Assembly (NCBI GenBank): GCA_944391115.1
Contig: CALXSJ010000005.1
Span: 1-64,000 of the forward strand
Source: an uncultured Victivallales bacterium
GTDB lineage: Bacteria > Verrucomicrobiota > Lentisphaeria > Victivallales > UBA1829
Reading direction: 5' to 3'
Length of the DNA: 64,000 nucleotides
Shown here: positions 15,111-24,292 of the stretch, piece by piece
How positions within the stretch are numbered: the first letter of the stretch is position 1
Layout: each line of letters opens with the position of its first letter
Position numbers and translations under genes: made by a program
Notes under the pieces: generated by a model
What the model saw: only the letters and a program-made list of their open reading frames with translations
Told to the model about the DNA's origin: nothing
The model's database searches: none

Positions 15111-18062
15111 ATGAGACATTTCTTTTTTCTGATTTTTCTCTCCCTGACCGTTCTGGGACGTCTGGACGGAGCCGGAGACTGGCGCGATCTGATGCGGGGC
15201 GCAGCCATGCGCAAAGGTCCCGCATCCGGACGGACCCATGTGATCTGTCAGGCTCAGCTGAAATATGGGCTGAAGCCATATGACAGCTATTACGACCGCT
15301 GGGTGGACTACCCGCTTTTCGTCAATCCGGAACTGACGGACCCGGCAACGCACAAGGCGGTCCTGCATTTTCCCGACTATGCGAAAATGCAGCGGATCGC
15401 CAAAAGCTACGGTCTGGAGGGATTCGCCATGTTCCCGAATTACTTCGCCTGGGAGCATACGGTCGGTCTCTGGAAATACAATGAAAAAATCGCCGACCCC
15501 GAGTTCCGCCTGGTGCCGCTGCTCCATCCCATGGGGAAAGAGTTTGAGCAGTATACCGATCTCGTGGTCAAAAGCCCGGGCGCCTTTCTGCTGAAGGGGA
15601 AAAATGTTTTTCCGCTTTTCGGCTCCCTGGAAAACCAGATGGCGAAGAAAAAATTCCTGACGGAAAAATACGGCGACCGTTTCCTGTTCTTCGCATACTT
15701 CAACATCAATGCGCTTCATGACGATTTTTATTTCCCGCAGTTCGGCTACCGGGAAAAGCGCATGACGAAGGAGTATGCCGCGCTCTTCATGGAAAAGCTC
15801 CGGGAACATCTCAGACGTTTTGACGGCATTCTTCTGGAGGACGCCTGGGCGATGAATCTCGATCACGGCCTGCGGGAACCCTACTGGGATTTCTACCGGG
15901 ATTTCGTGCTGCGCGCACTCAAGGCGGTTTACGCGGAAAAGGAGTTTCAGAACAAATACCTGTGGATGAGCGCCTTCTGCGGACATGAGAATCCCTCTTT
16001 CGTCGGCTACCACTCCAGTTCCAACGGGACGCGCAATCTCCGGCGTCTGATGGAGGCCGCCATGGATGCCGGAGCGGACATCGTCAATATCGGCGAATGG
16101 GACGAACAGAACGAAAACACCTCGCTGCGCCCGACTGTCTACAACTCCGGCGCGCACCTGCGGATCATGCGCTACTATACCAACATCATGAAAGGGAAAA
16201 AACAGACGCCGCTTCCGGGGGATTCCGCGGCGCTTCCGAATCTGATCTTCAGCGCGAGAAAGACGGTTGCGGCGGGAGAGATGATCCGCATGGAGCTTCT
16301 GAATGTGCCGGACGGCGGCCCGAAAGAACGCTACAGCGTGATCCTCACGCTTTCCGACATGCACAGCGGCAGAGAGGTGTTCCGCAGCCGCCCGATGGAG
16401 TTTGATTCCGGGCGTCTGATGGAAATGCGTCAGGAACTTCCCTCCGAGGATTATGCCATGAGCCGCGCGCTTCTGCCGGGGCTTCGGATTCAGCGGACGG
16501 GAAAACCGGAAATCCTTCTTCAGGAAGGACTTCTTGCGATCGACCTGCGTCCGGTCTGGACCTGGGACTACAAATGGGCGAAGCAGCCTGTCCGCGATGT
16601 CGCATGGGATATCCGGGGCTCTCTGCGGAAGCTTGATGCGCCGGCGGAAGGGGAACAGCGTTTCTCGTTTACGGTTTCCTCCCCGGACAAAATCGCGAAC
16701 TGCGAGCTGCTGGACAATCAGCTTACCGTATACAGTCACAGCCGTCCCGGAACGCCGCTCTGCCGGGAAACGGATGAAACGCTTGTTTTCCGGGTTTCCC
16801 TCCTCGGCGTGCAGGAAAAGGAAAATTACGCGGACATGGTTTTCTCGCTTGACAAAGGGGCGCTCAATGCCATCACCCGGACAAGGATGTGGCGGGATGA
16901 GGTGCACAAGGCGGTTCAGACAGTGGACGGAAAAGTCGTCTGCACGGGACTTGCCGCCCGCTGGATTGCGCCGGTCTTCTTTCTTGCCGCCGAGAGAAAA
17001 AATCTGGATTCCGTCCTGAATGTCGGGATCAACGGCGCGCACAGCTATTCCATTCCCCTGAAGGAGCTCTGCCGGCGTCAGGCCTTCGGAATCTCCCTGC
17101 CCAAAGGCGTCAGTCTGGTGATTTCCCGCTATCTGCAGCAGTGGGACCATCCGGCTCATTTGAACACGAAAAAGGTGGAATGCACGGTCAACACCCTCCC
17201 CTCCATGCCGGATTCCCTCTTTTATGTGCAGATCGTGACAGCGGACGGGAAAGTCTGGCGCAGCCGTCCGTGCGATGTGCGGCGCGGCGACAACGGAACG
17301 CAAAAGACAGTCACCGTCTGGTCCGAAACTGCGGGCAAGGCGATCGATGTTTCCGTTCCGGCATACCGCGTCAGCGACCTGGTTTATGAGCCGGATCCCG
17401 CCTTCGGGACGCTCCTTGCCACTCCCGCCGGACGCATGCTATGGGGGATCCGCGGCGGATTTGTCCAGCAGGCAATCAGCCGCGGCGGATGCGAGAACGA
17501 CTGCTACGGCAATGTCTTCTCCGACGGCGCGACCTGTCAGTATTACCCGAAAAACGCGGGCAGCCCCGCCCCGGAACTTTTCCGTGAGAACGGACGCTGG
17601 GCGATGAAATTCAACGGCGTCAACTCGTTTCTCTCCCTTCCGCAGGGCGTAATTCCGAAGCGCGCGGGATTCGAACTGAGCATGCGGATCCGTCCGGAAT
17701 CCATCGACCGGAAACAGTTCCTCCTCGGGAACACGAATGCCCTCTTCGGCGGAGGCTTGCAGCTTCTGGAGATCAATCCCGGAAATCTGCTGCAGGGCGA
17801 ATTCATCAATCAGAATATGGAGATCACCAGCGCGGACAATGTTTTCGTGTTTTCCGTGCCGAACACGATGAAGCCCGGGGAATGGAATGATTTCCGCATG
17901 GTTTACGATCTGGAGAATTTCCAGTTCTTCATCAACGGCAGAGCGTCCGCGAAATACCGCACTCCTGGACCCGCTCGTTTCGACACCATCACCTCCATCG
18001 GCGGATTCCGGACCTTTTTTGCCGGAGACATCATGGATCTCCGCATCCGGCATGCGAAGTGA
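15111..18062 (+). CDS. large secreted glycoside-hydrolase-like protein with C-terminal LamG domain
   Basis: 983 aa with a signal peptide (FFFLIFLSLTVLG, residues about 4-16). The N-terminal half (about 40-370) looks like a TIM barrel of the GH71/GH99 kind: VICQAQLKYGLKPYDSYYD, GLEGFAMFPNYFAWEH, FDGILLEDAWAMN and DIVNIGEWDEQNENTS, where acidic residues at strand ends could be catalytic. A beta-rich middle follows, then a C-terminal LamG/concanavalin domain from about residue 830 (FELSMRIRPES, WNDFRMVYDLENFQFFING). It is probably an exported endo-acting glycosidase or binding protein; the family assignment is tentative. It sits 40 nt after the twin pseudopilin genes. Confidence 0.75.
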   Translation: MRHFFFLIFLSLTVLGRLDGAGDWRDLMRGAAMRKGPASGRTHVICQAQLKYGLKPYDSYYDRWVDYPLFVNPELTDPATHKAVLHFPDYAKMQRIAKSYGLEGFAMFPNYFAWEHTVGLWKYNEKIADPEFRLVPLLHPMGKEFEQYTDLVVKSPGAFLLKGKNVFPLFGSLENQMAKKKFLTEKYGDRFLFFAYFNINALHDDFYFPQFGYREKRMTKEYAALFMEKLREHLRRFDGILLEDAWAMNLDHGLREPYWDFYRDFVLRALKAVYAEKEFQNKYLWMSAFCGHENPSFVGYHSSSNGTRNLRRLMEAAMDAGADIVNIGEWDEQNENTSLRPTVYNSGAHLRIMRYYTNIMKGKKQTPLPGDSAALPNLIFSARKTVAAGEMIRMELLNVPDGGPKERYSVILTLSDMHSGREVFRSRPMEFDSGRLMEMRQELPSEDYAMSRALLPGLRIQRTGKPEILLQEGLLAIDLRPVWTWDYKWAKQPVRDVAWDIRGSLRKLDAPAEGEQRFSFTVSSPDKIANCELLDNQLTVYSHSRPGTPLCRETDETLVFRVSLLGVQEKENYADMVFSLDKGALNAITRTRMWRDEVHKAVQTVDGKVVCTGLAARWIAPVFFLAAERKNLDSVLNVGINGAHSYSIPLKELCRRQAFGISLPKGVSLVISRYLQQWDHPAHLNTKKVECTVNTLPSMPDSLFYVQIVTADGKVWRSRPCDVRRGDNGTQKTVTVWSETAGKAIDVSVPAYRVSDLVYEPDPAFGTLLATPAGRMLWGIRGGFVQQAISRGGCENDCYGNVFSDGATCQYYPKNAGSPAPELFRENGRWAMKFNGVNSFLSLPQGVIPKRAGFELSMRIRPESIDRKQFLLGNTNALFGGGLQLLEINPGNLLQGEFINQNMEITSADNVFVFSVPNTMKPGEWNDFRMVYDLENFQFFINGRASAKYRTPGPARFDTITSIGGFRTFFAGDIMDLRIRHAK

Positions 18063-18111
18063 AACGGGAAATCTCTTTCATGGAATGGAACAGAAAAACA
18101 GGGAGTTCATC

Positions 18112-19374
18112 GTGAAAAAAAGAATTGATCTGATTATCCTCGGCTGCGGCGCCAGGGGAAACTGTTATTCCGCCTTCGCTGCGGAACATCCGGACAGAGT
18201 CCGGGTTGTCGCGGTCGCCGATCCGCGCGACGACCAGCGGAACATGCTCGGCGACCGGCACGGTGTTCCGGAGGAAAAACGTTTCCGCAGCTGGACGGAT
18301 GCCATGAAGCTTCCGAAGTTCGCGGACGCCGTTGCCGTCTGCACGCAGGACGACATGCATGAAGGTCCCGCAGTTGCGGCCGCGGAACGCTCCTATCATA
18401 TCCTGCTGGAAAAGCCGATGGCTCCGACGGAGGCGGCATGCAGGCGCATCGCCGAATCCGTGAGGAAATCCGGCGTCCGCTTTGCCGTCTGTCATGTGCT
18501 GCGCTATACGCAGCAGACCAGAAAAATCAGGGAACTGATCTCCTCCGGAGTCATCGGGGACATCGTTTCCATTCAGCGGCTCGAATCGGTCGGCTACTGG
18601 CACCAGGCGCATTCATTCGTCCGCGGAAACTGGCGCAATGAATCCGAATCCTCCTGCATGCTGCTGGCAAAATGCTGCCATGACGTGGACTGGATCTGCC
18701 ATATCATGAATGCGAAATGCGAAAGTGTCAGCTCGTTTGGCGCACTGAAGCACTTCCGGCCTGAAAACCGGCCCCGGGGCGCGGCGGACCGCTGTCTGGA
18801 GTGTCCCGCGCAGATAGAGGAAACATGCCCCTATTCCGCGCTGAAAATCTATCTCAGGGACCGTCTGGACAAAGGGGAGACGCTCTGGCCGGTCAACATC
18901 CTGACGCATGACACCACCCGGGAAGGAGTTCTGCGCGCGCTCGCCGCCGGCCCCTACGGACGCTGCGTCTACGCATGCGACAACGACGTCGTGGACCATC
19001 AGGTCGTCAATTTCCAGTTCGAGGGAAACCGGACGGCCTCCCTGACCATGACCGCTTTCGGAGAATGCGGACGGAAAACCACCATTTTCGGAACCCGGGG
19101 CAGCATTTACGCGGATGAAAACACGCTCAGCGTCTTTGACTTTCTGACGGACAGAACGGAAGTGATCGATTTGAACGCGCCCCCCGGAACACAGCCTGCG
19201 TCCGGACACGGCGGAGGCGACGGCGGCATCATGGATGCATTCCTCACCGCGGTCTCCGGCGGGGATGTTTCCGGAATTCTTTCCGGCGTCGACGAAACTC
19301 TTGCCTCGCATCTGGTTGTCTTCGCCGCGGAACGCTCCCGGCTGACAAACCGCGTCATGGAGCTTTCAGACTGA
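18112..19374 (+). CDS. Gfo/Idh/MocA oxidoreductase with a cysteine cluster
   Basis: 420 aa from a GTG at 18112, preceded by GGGAG six nt upstream; an ATG at 18085 is possible but lacks a ribosome site. The N-terminal Rossmann fold is shown by IDLIILGCGARGNCYS and the family motif by EKPMAPTEAAC. A C-terminal catalytic domain contains LLAKCCHDVDWICHIM, with the conserved His-Asp in the active-site position. An insertion after residue 215 carries Cys228-X2-Cys231-X7-Cys239, which could bind a metal. Last gene of the GntR-pseudopilin-GH module, starting 49 nt after the secreted protein gene. It probably processes the released sugar in the cytoplasm. Confidence 0.88.
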   Translation: MKKRIDLIILGCGARGNCYSAFAAEHPDRVRVVAVADPRDDQRNMLGDRHGVPEEKRFRSWTDAMKLPKFADAVAVCTQDDMHEGPAVAAAERSYHILLEKPMAPTEAACRRIAESVRKSGVRFAVCHVLRYTQQTRKIRELISSGVIGDIVSIQRLESVGYWHQAHSFVRGNWRNESESSCMLLAKCCHDVDWICHIMNAKCESVSSFGALKHFRPENRPRGAADRCLECPAQIEETCPYSALKIYLRDRLDKGETLWPVNILTHDTTREGVLRALAAGPYGRCVYACDNDVVDHQVVNFQFEGNRTASLTMTAFGECGRKTTIFGTRGSIYADENTLSVFDFLTDRTEVIDLNAPPGTQPASGHGGGDGGIMDAFLTAVSGGDVSGILSGVDETLASHLVVFAAERSRLTNRVMELSD

Positions 19375-19462
19375 CCGGAAATCTCTGCGGAGGCGGTTTT
19401 GCAACTGGATTTTCCGACTTTTCCGCTGTATATTGCGCGAAAAACGGGAGACCGAAGGAAAA

Positions 19463-20293
19463 ATGGAACCGCTCTTGTATCACTGGAAGCTGGATGCCGC
19501 CCTCCCCTTCCGGATCGATTTCCAGCATTTGGAGAAGCAGTTTGAGAATCCCCGGCGGGACATGCATTCCGCCGTGCATCTCGGAATTCTGCTTGACGGC
19601 GATCTCGGAATGATGCGGGAACTGCATGATTTCTACTGGACGGCCTCCTGGGAAATCCATGGCGGACTGCGAAGTGAAAACGGAGCAGGGCTTCTTCTGA
19701 TTACCTTCTCACCGGAGATCCTGCTGAATGCCGTGATCGGCGACAAGAGTCCCGTGCGGGCACTTCTTTATCTGCCGTTCCGGGAAAAAGCCTCCTTGTT
19801 CCGCACTGCTCCCGTGCGCAAAATGACGGAAAGACTGAAGATTGATCTGGAAACAATGCGGAAGCGGGATGTCCCGCAGCAGAAAATCTGGCTCCGGATC
19901 GTGGATTTCGTATGTGATCTGGCCGCCGCCCTCCCCTGCAATGAAAGAAGAGAGCGTCCGCAGGAAAAGTATGAACTCCTGAAGCCCGTCTTTGAAAAGC
20001 TGGCATCCCTGCCGCGTTCGCCCCTGACCTCTGCGGAAGCATCCTCCCTCTGCGGCATGAGCGAAAGCGGATTTTACCGGCTGTTCCGGGATTTCACCGG
20101 TCTTCCGTTCTCCTCGTATGAACTGTATTTCCGCTTGAACTGTGCCGCGGAGGACCTCTGCCGCGGGGAACTCAATGTCAAGCAGGCGGCGGAGAAATGG
20201 GGATTTTTCGACACCAGTCATTTCAGCCGGACGTTCAAGAAACAGTTCGGGGTATCGCCCTCGGATTACCGCTCCGCCGGACGGAAATCCTGA
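19463..20293 (+). CDS. AraC-family transcriptional regulator
   Basis: 276 aa from the ATG at 19463 (GAAGGAAAA just upstream). The N-terminal 170 residues form an effector or dimerisation domain of cupin-like character (MHSAVHLGILLDGDLGMM, WEIHGGL). The C-terminal about 100 residues are the double AraC helix-turn-helix: SLCGMSESGFYRLFRDFTG for the first and VKQAAEKWGFFDTSHFSRTFKK for the second, ending in GVSPSDYR. A TATATT box at 19429-19434 might be its -10 but has no convincing -35. It is not followed by a pseudopilin. The nearest candidates for control are the esterase and GH15-like genes downstream. Confidence 0.92.
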   Translation: MEPLLYHWKLDAALPFRIDFQHLEKQFENPRRDMHSAVHLGILLDGDLGMMRELHDFYWTASWEIHGGLRSENGAGLLLITFSPEILLNAVIGDKSPVRALLYLPFREKASLFRTAPVRKMTERLKIDLETMRKRDVPQQKIWLRIVDFVCDLAAALPCNERRERPQEKYELLKPVFEKLASLPRSPLTSAEASSLCGMSESGFYRLFRDFTGLPFSSYELYFRLNCAAEDLCRGELNVKQAAEKWGFFDTSHFSRTFKKQFGVSPSDYRSAGRKS

Positions 20294-20342
20294 AAATCGC
20301 GTTTTCTGCGGGACGCGCGGCGGGAAGGAACGGCATGATGAC

Positions 20343-21173
20343 TCACTGCTCCCAGTCCAGCACATTCATGCCGGATCCGAACAGATGCCTCCGGAAATTC
20401 CGCATCGCGGCGGAGAGAGACTCCATCGTGTATCCGCAGGCGGGATTGTGTTCCAGATAACAGGCCAGCATGCGTTCCCCCTCTTCCGAAGGAAGTCTCA
20501 TATCCCGCAGAATCGTGTAAAGGTCGAAGGCGATCGCGCGTTTCATCTGCCGGCGGAAGACGATCCGGCAGCGGGCGACGTCGATCCAGAAAACCTCCAT
20601 GGATCCGTCTCCGCGCAGACGCCAGAGAATGTTCCGCGGATGGATCGCCTTGTGAAAGAAGTTGTTCCGGTGCAGTTTCGCAAGAATCGGCATATTGATT
20701 TTCCAGAAGGTCTCGCGAAGTTTCCGGTCCTCCCGGTTCGCGCCGCCGGGCATGAAGCTCCGGCCGTCCGAGGTGCCGGGAATGAATTCTGTGATGAAAA
20801 AGGAATCGTGCAGATGACAGAAGGTGCGCCGTTCCCCGAAGGCGAGAACTTTCGCCGCCGGAATGTCGAGAAGATACAGCACCTGATAGTTGCGGAATTC
20901 CCGCGCGGGAAGCGACAACCCGAACCAGTATCGCCAGGGTTTCTTGCCGTGGCAGACTTTGCAGACAACGGTCTGCCCCCCGGCCTCTTCCGGGATCGGA
21001 ATCCTCCAGACTTCCTTGCCGCCGGAACGGGTCAGGATCGAGTTTTCGTTCCGCAGTTCCGGATGCGCATTGAGATATTCCAGTCCCTTTTCAAATCCCG
21101 GAGCCGTCCAGCTGCGGCAGTACAGAAAGTTGAACGGCAGCCGGAATACGGAGGATTCGCTCGGCAGTTTCAT
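20343..21173 (-). CDS. lipopolysaccharide-kinase-like protein (InaA/KdkA family)
   Basis: 276 aa from the ATG at 21173 (GGGAGAG upstream). It resembles the small eukaryote-like kinases that phosphorylate Kdo or heptose in LPS cores. A nucleotide-lobe lysine lies in TVVCKVCHGKKPW. The catalytic-loop equivalent is LHRNNFFHKAIHPRNILW (His-Lys in place of His-Arg-Asp, with Asn kept), and the metal Asp is in EVFWIDVARCR. Cytoplasmic or membrane-associated; no signal peptide. The loop sequence is unusual, so activity is uncertain. It is convergent with the AraC gene and has its own promoter at 21226-21253. No LPS core gene cluster is nearby. Confidence 0.7.
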   Translation of the reverse strand: MKLPSESSVFRLPFNFLYCRSWTAPGFEKGLEYLNAHPELRNENSILTRSGGKEVWRIPIPEEAGGQTVVCKVCHGKKPWRYWFGLSLPAREFRNYQVLYLLDIPAAKVLAFGERRTFCHLHDSFFITEFIPGTSDGRSFMPGGANREDRKLRETFWKINMPILAKLHRNNFFHKAIHPRNILWRLRGDGSMEVFWIDVARCRIVFRRQMKRAIAFDLYTILRDMRLPSEEGERMLACYLEHNPACGYTMESLSAAMRNFRRHLFGSGMNVLDWEQ

Positions 21174-21225
21174 TTTCGTCTCTCCCGGAAAGTTAAGCTT
21201 TGCACACATGTTCCTGAATCGGCAT

Positions 21226-21253
21226 AATATATGCTGAAAAACATGCTTTTCAA
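21226..21253 (-). promoter_or_regulatory. sigma70-like promoter for the kinase-like gene
   Basis: On the minus strand TTGAAA (21248-21253), a 16-bp spacer and TATATT (21226-21231). Confidence 0.5.
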
Positions 21254-21334
21254 TCGATGCATACTTGAATTCCGCGCTTCTCCTCCCCGAAAAGAAGTCC
21301 GGGGCCCAGGCGCAGGAGGATTTGCTTCCGGGAC

Positions 21335-21362
21335 TTGCATTTTTTCTTTTCCGTGCTATAGG
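21335..21362 (+). promoter_or_regulatory. extended -10 promoter for the esterase/GH15-like pair
   Basis: TTGCAT (21335-21340), a 16-bp spacer, and TATAGG (21357-21362) preceded by TGC, giving the TGn extended -10 pattern. Confidence 0.55.
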
Positions 21363-21483
21363 TTCACGGATTTGAAAGCGGCGGGATCTGCAGAAAGATG
21401 CTCCCCGTATTTTCCAGTCCGGCATCTTGTATTGCGGCAATGACTTGCAACAGCAACCCTTCATCAATGCGGAGAAATGAAAC

Positions 21484-22287
21484 ATGAGCTTTTTTGAACA
21501 CGGAAAGGAACTTCCGCTCTGGGAAAAACTCCCTCCCCTGTCTCTCGGAACCGGCGAACACGACATCCCGACCATCAAGGCGTTCCTGCCCCCCGCTTGG
21601 AAACGGAACGGCCGCGCTCTGGTCGTTTTTCCAGGAGGCGGATACGGGCATTACGGAGAACATGAAGGCGACGGTTACTCCGAATTCTTCGCCGCGCACG
21701 GCTACTGCTGTTTCACGGTCAGATACCGTCTCGGAAAATACGGCTATCACCATCCTGTCGAACTTTCGGACGCGGCGCGCGCCGTGAGACTGGCGCGCCT
21801 TTTCGCCGACGAGTGCGGCTTTGACGCTTCCCGTGTCGGAGCGGTCGGCTCTTCCGCCGGAGGACATCTGGCCGCAACGCTCGGAAACATTCCGGATGAG
21901 GCGCTCTGCGCCGGGGACGCTTCGGATGCGATGCCGTCGCGGCCGGACTGGACCGTGCTCTGTTATCCGGTCATCACCTTCCGCGATCCCTATTCAACTT
22001 ACTGGACCAGAAAAAATCTCTGCGGCACGGACGCTCCTTCACCGGAAATCATTGCGCATCTCAGCTGCGACGAGACCGTTTCCGAAGCCACGCCGCCGTC
22101 CTTTCTCTGGCATACCTTTGAAGACGGAGTGGTCCCCGTTGAGAATTCCATGCTCTTTGCCGCTGCCCTGCGGCGGAACAAAATCCCCTTCGAACTGCAT
22201 ATCTATGAACGGGGCGGACATGGGCAGGGACTCTTCGAGGGACATCCGTGGAGCGCGGAATGTCTGCGCTGGATGGAGCAGTTCTGA
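21484..22287 (+). CDS. alpha/beta-hydrolase, acetyl-xylan-esterase-like
   Basis: 267 aa, cytoplasmic (no signal peptide). The oxyanion region is VFPGGGYGHYGEHEGDGY, the nucleophile elbow is GAVGSSAGGHLA (Ser in GxSxG), the acid is probably Asp in WHTFEDGVVPVENS, and the base is His in ERGGHGQG. This is the BD-FAE/Est-type family that removes acetyl or feruloyl groups from oligosaccharides. GGAG is 9 nt upstream of the ATG. The GH15-like gene follows after 122 nt on the same strand, so the pair may deacylate and then hydrolyse an imported glycan. Confidence 0.88.
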   Translation: MSFFEHGKELPLWEKLPPLSLGTGEHDIPTIKAFLPPAWKRNGRALVVFPGGGYGHYGEHEGDGYSEFFAAHGYCCFTVRYRLGKYGYHHPVELSDAARAVRLARLFADECGFDASRVGAVGSSAGGHLAATLGNIPDEALCAGDASDAMPSRPDWTVLCYPVITFRDPYSTYWTRKNLCGTDAPSPEIIAHLSCDETVSEATPPSFLWHTFEDGVVPVENSMLFAAALRRNKIPFELHIYERGGHGQGLFEGHPWSAECLRWMEQF

Positions 22288-22409
22288 ACACTTGCGCCAT
22301 ACACCTGAAATCCATCCTGCCGCCATGAGGCACGGCATGTTCCGGAGACCGTGCGGCACAGCAGGACATAGAACATATTCAGAAGATTCAGAGGGGAGAA
22401 ACCTGCAAC

Positions 22410-24188
22410 ATGAAACTGGAAGCCGCCCGCTGGCGCATGCCGCTCTGTCCGTATCTGATGACGGGCAATCACCGAATGCTGATTCACCTTGACGCCTATG
22501 GCGTTCCGCAGTCCCTGCAGTGGCCCGCTCCGGGCGCGCCGGACAGACTCGGGTGGAGAAATCCATGCGACGAATGGCCCTACTGGGAGGAGATGAGCCA
22601 GGAGGATATCCGTGCCAGAATGCCTTATTTCGAGTATCCCGACGGACACAGGGAATATCTTCATGAAGCCGTTGAAGTGGAAATGGATTATCTGCCGGAC
22701 ACCAACGTGCTTGAAGGAAGATGTCTCCTCCCCGGCGGCGCGGAAATCCGCCAGATCCTATTCACGCCGCCAGGAAGAGACGTCTGGGTGCGCCGTTTCG
22801 AACTGCGGGGCGCCGGGCGCTTCGTCTTCCGCGGGGACTTCTTCGCTCAGGCAGTGCGTTCCAACTCCATTTCAGGCGACTGCCGGGGCGGCGCGTTCCG
22901 GGGATTTCTGGATGCCGCTCCGCGCGGCGTTTTCGCGATTGCCTCCGATGCGGAGCTCCGCAGCGGGAGCGGACAAGTTTTCATCGAATCGCCGGATTCC
23001 CTTTGCGCAACGGTCTATCTCTGCATGGCCGAAGATATGAAACGTGTCTCGGAGATCTGCCGGGAGGCTCTCGACGCTGGTTTTGAAAAACTGCTTGCTG
23101 ACACCGTCGAATGCGACAGGCGGTGGATTGCGAACGCCCGCCCTCCCCGGTCCCGCCATCCCTTCCTCCGGAAGAACTGCAAGCGCTGGCTGCTCTCCAA
23201 CTATCTTCTCGTGCTGGAAAACGGAGGAACCATCAGCGGCGTGCGTCCCTTCTGGAGCTTCGCATGGCCGCGCGACTGCGCCCAGCAGGCGCTCGGATTT
23301 GCCGCCGCCGGATTTCAGGACGAGGCGGCACGGATCCTGGAATGGAATTTCGCCAATGCGCCGGAATCCGGGGTGTATGAGGCCCGCTACCGGTCCGATT
23401 CCTCTCCGGTCACGCAGGACAACCGCCCCCGGCAGGGCGACAGCGCGGGATTTCTCTGTTTTGCCGCAGCCTGGCTTCTGAAGCACGGATACGATCCGGC
23501 ATGGGCCGGAAAAATCTCAGAAAAAGTCTTTTTTCTCGCGGACCGCATGCTGGAACACATCAATCCGGTGACCGGGCTGCCGTCCGCCGAGGCGGATCAC
23601 CGCGAAACACGGATTGCCGAGTCGCTCAGCATTGCCGTCGCAACGGTTGCCGGGCTCCGCGGCGCGGCTTTTCTGGACAGCATCACCGGAGGACGGCACG
23701 GCGGGAAACAATGGCTCGGAGCCGCCGCCGGAATTGCTGCGTCCATCGAAAAAGAACTGTATGATCCCGTGGAGAAGTATTTCATCGCGTCAAGAACGCC
23801 GCTCGACCGCCGCGCGGACATCGCTCTCTGCTGGGGGGCGGGACCGTTTGCCGTATGGGAAGACGGAGATGAAAAAGTCCGGAACGGAATAAAACGCATC
23901 TACTCCGAAAAATGGAACCGGGAGGCAGGAGGCGTCATCGCGGCGGCCGGGACTCCATACGCTTCATACTGGATGTATTACGCCAGCCTTCTGCTGCTCG
24001 GAGCTGCCGGAACGGGATTGCATGCCATCGAACGGGAGGTCCTCGATTCCCTGGAGAAAAATGTCCCCCCGCAGGGATTGATCCCGGAACAGACCAGCCT
24101 TTCCGGCGGCATCCTCTGGGGCTGCGCGCCGCTTCCGCCCCCGCAGGCAAACCTGATCTTCTACGCGATGATGTATCCCGGAGAATAA
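22410..24188 (+). CDS. GH15-like glycoside hydrolase (six-hairpin barrel)
   Basis: 592 aa, no signal peptide. The N-terminal about 230 residues look like a beta-sandwich (GNHRMLIHLDAYGVPQSLQW, RRFELRGAGRFVF). The C-terminal part is an alpha/alpha barrel with GVRPFWSFAWPRDCAQQALG (the WPRD motif seen in glucoamylase-like GH15 enzymes), QDNRPRQGDSAGFL and a Glu-containing AEADHRETRIAES stretch. This suggests an intracellular exo-acting alpha-glycosidase; the substrate is unknown. GAGGGGAGAAA is well placed before the ATG. It probably acts together with the esterase upstream. Confidence 0.75.
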   Translation: MKLEAARWRMPLCPYLMTGNHRMLIHLDAYGVPQSLQWPAPGAPDRLGWRNPCDEWPYWEEMSQEDIRARMPYFEYPDGHREYLHEAVEVEMDYLPDTNVLEGRCLLPGGAEIRQILFTPPGRDVWVRRFELRGAGRFVFRGDFFAQAVRSNSISGDCRGGAFRGFLDAAPRGVFAIASDAELRSGSGQVFIESPDSLCATVYLCMAEDMKRVSEICREALDAGFEKLLADTVECDRRWIANARPPRSRHPFLRKNCKRWLLSNYLLVLENGGTISGVRPFWSFAWPRDCAQQALGFAAAGFQDEAARILEWNFANAPESGVYEARYRSDSSPVTQDNRPRQGDSAGFLCFAAAWLLKHGYDPAWAGKISEKVFFLADRMLEHINPVTGLPSAEADHRETRIAESLSIAVATVAGLRGAAFLDSITGGRHGGKQWLGAAAGIAASIEKELYDPVEKYFIASRTPLDRRADIALCWGAGPFAVWEDGDEKVRNGIKRIYSEKWNREAGGVIAAAGTPYASYWMYYASLLLLGAAGTGLHAIEREVLDSLEKNVPPQGLIPEQTSLSGGILWGCAPLPPPQANLIFYAMMYPGE

Positions 24189-24263
24189 TGGAAATTCCGG
24201 GGCAGGAGAAGATGCGGGATGTGCATCTGCGGATTTTTTCCGGGAAAAATATTCCAGCCCCCC

Positions 24264-24291
24264 TTGACAAAGAAAAGGTTCCGGATATAAT
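24264..24291 (+). promoter_or_regulatory. consensus promoter of the first LacI gene
   Basis: TTGACA (24264-24269), a 16-bp spacer and TATAAT (24286-24291). The -35 lies in CCCCCTTGACAAAG, identical over 14 nt to the promoter of the second LacI gene at 30678. Confidence 0.8.
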
Positions 24292-24292
24292 T

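Larger units (their letters stand above)
21174..21483. other. 310-bp divergent intergenic region
   Basis: No gene is supported here. The stretch holds a minus-strand promoter (21226-21253) for the kinase-like gene and a plus-strand extended -10 promoter (21335-21362) for the esterase gene, leaving a leader of about 115 nt in front of the esterase in which I see no recognisable riboswitch. Confidence 0.6.
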
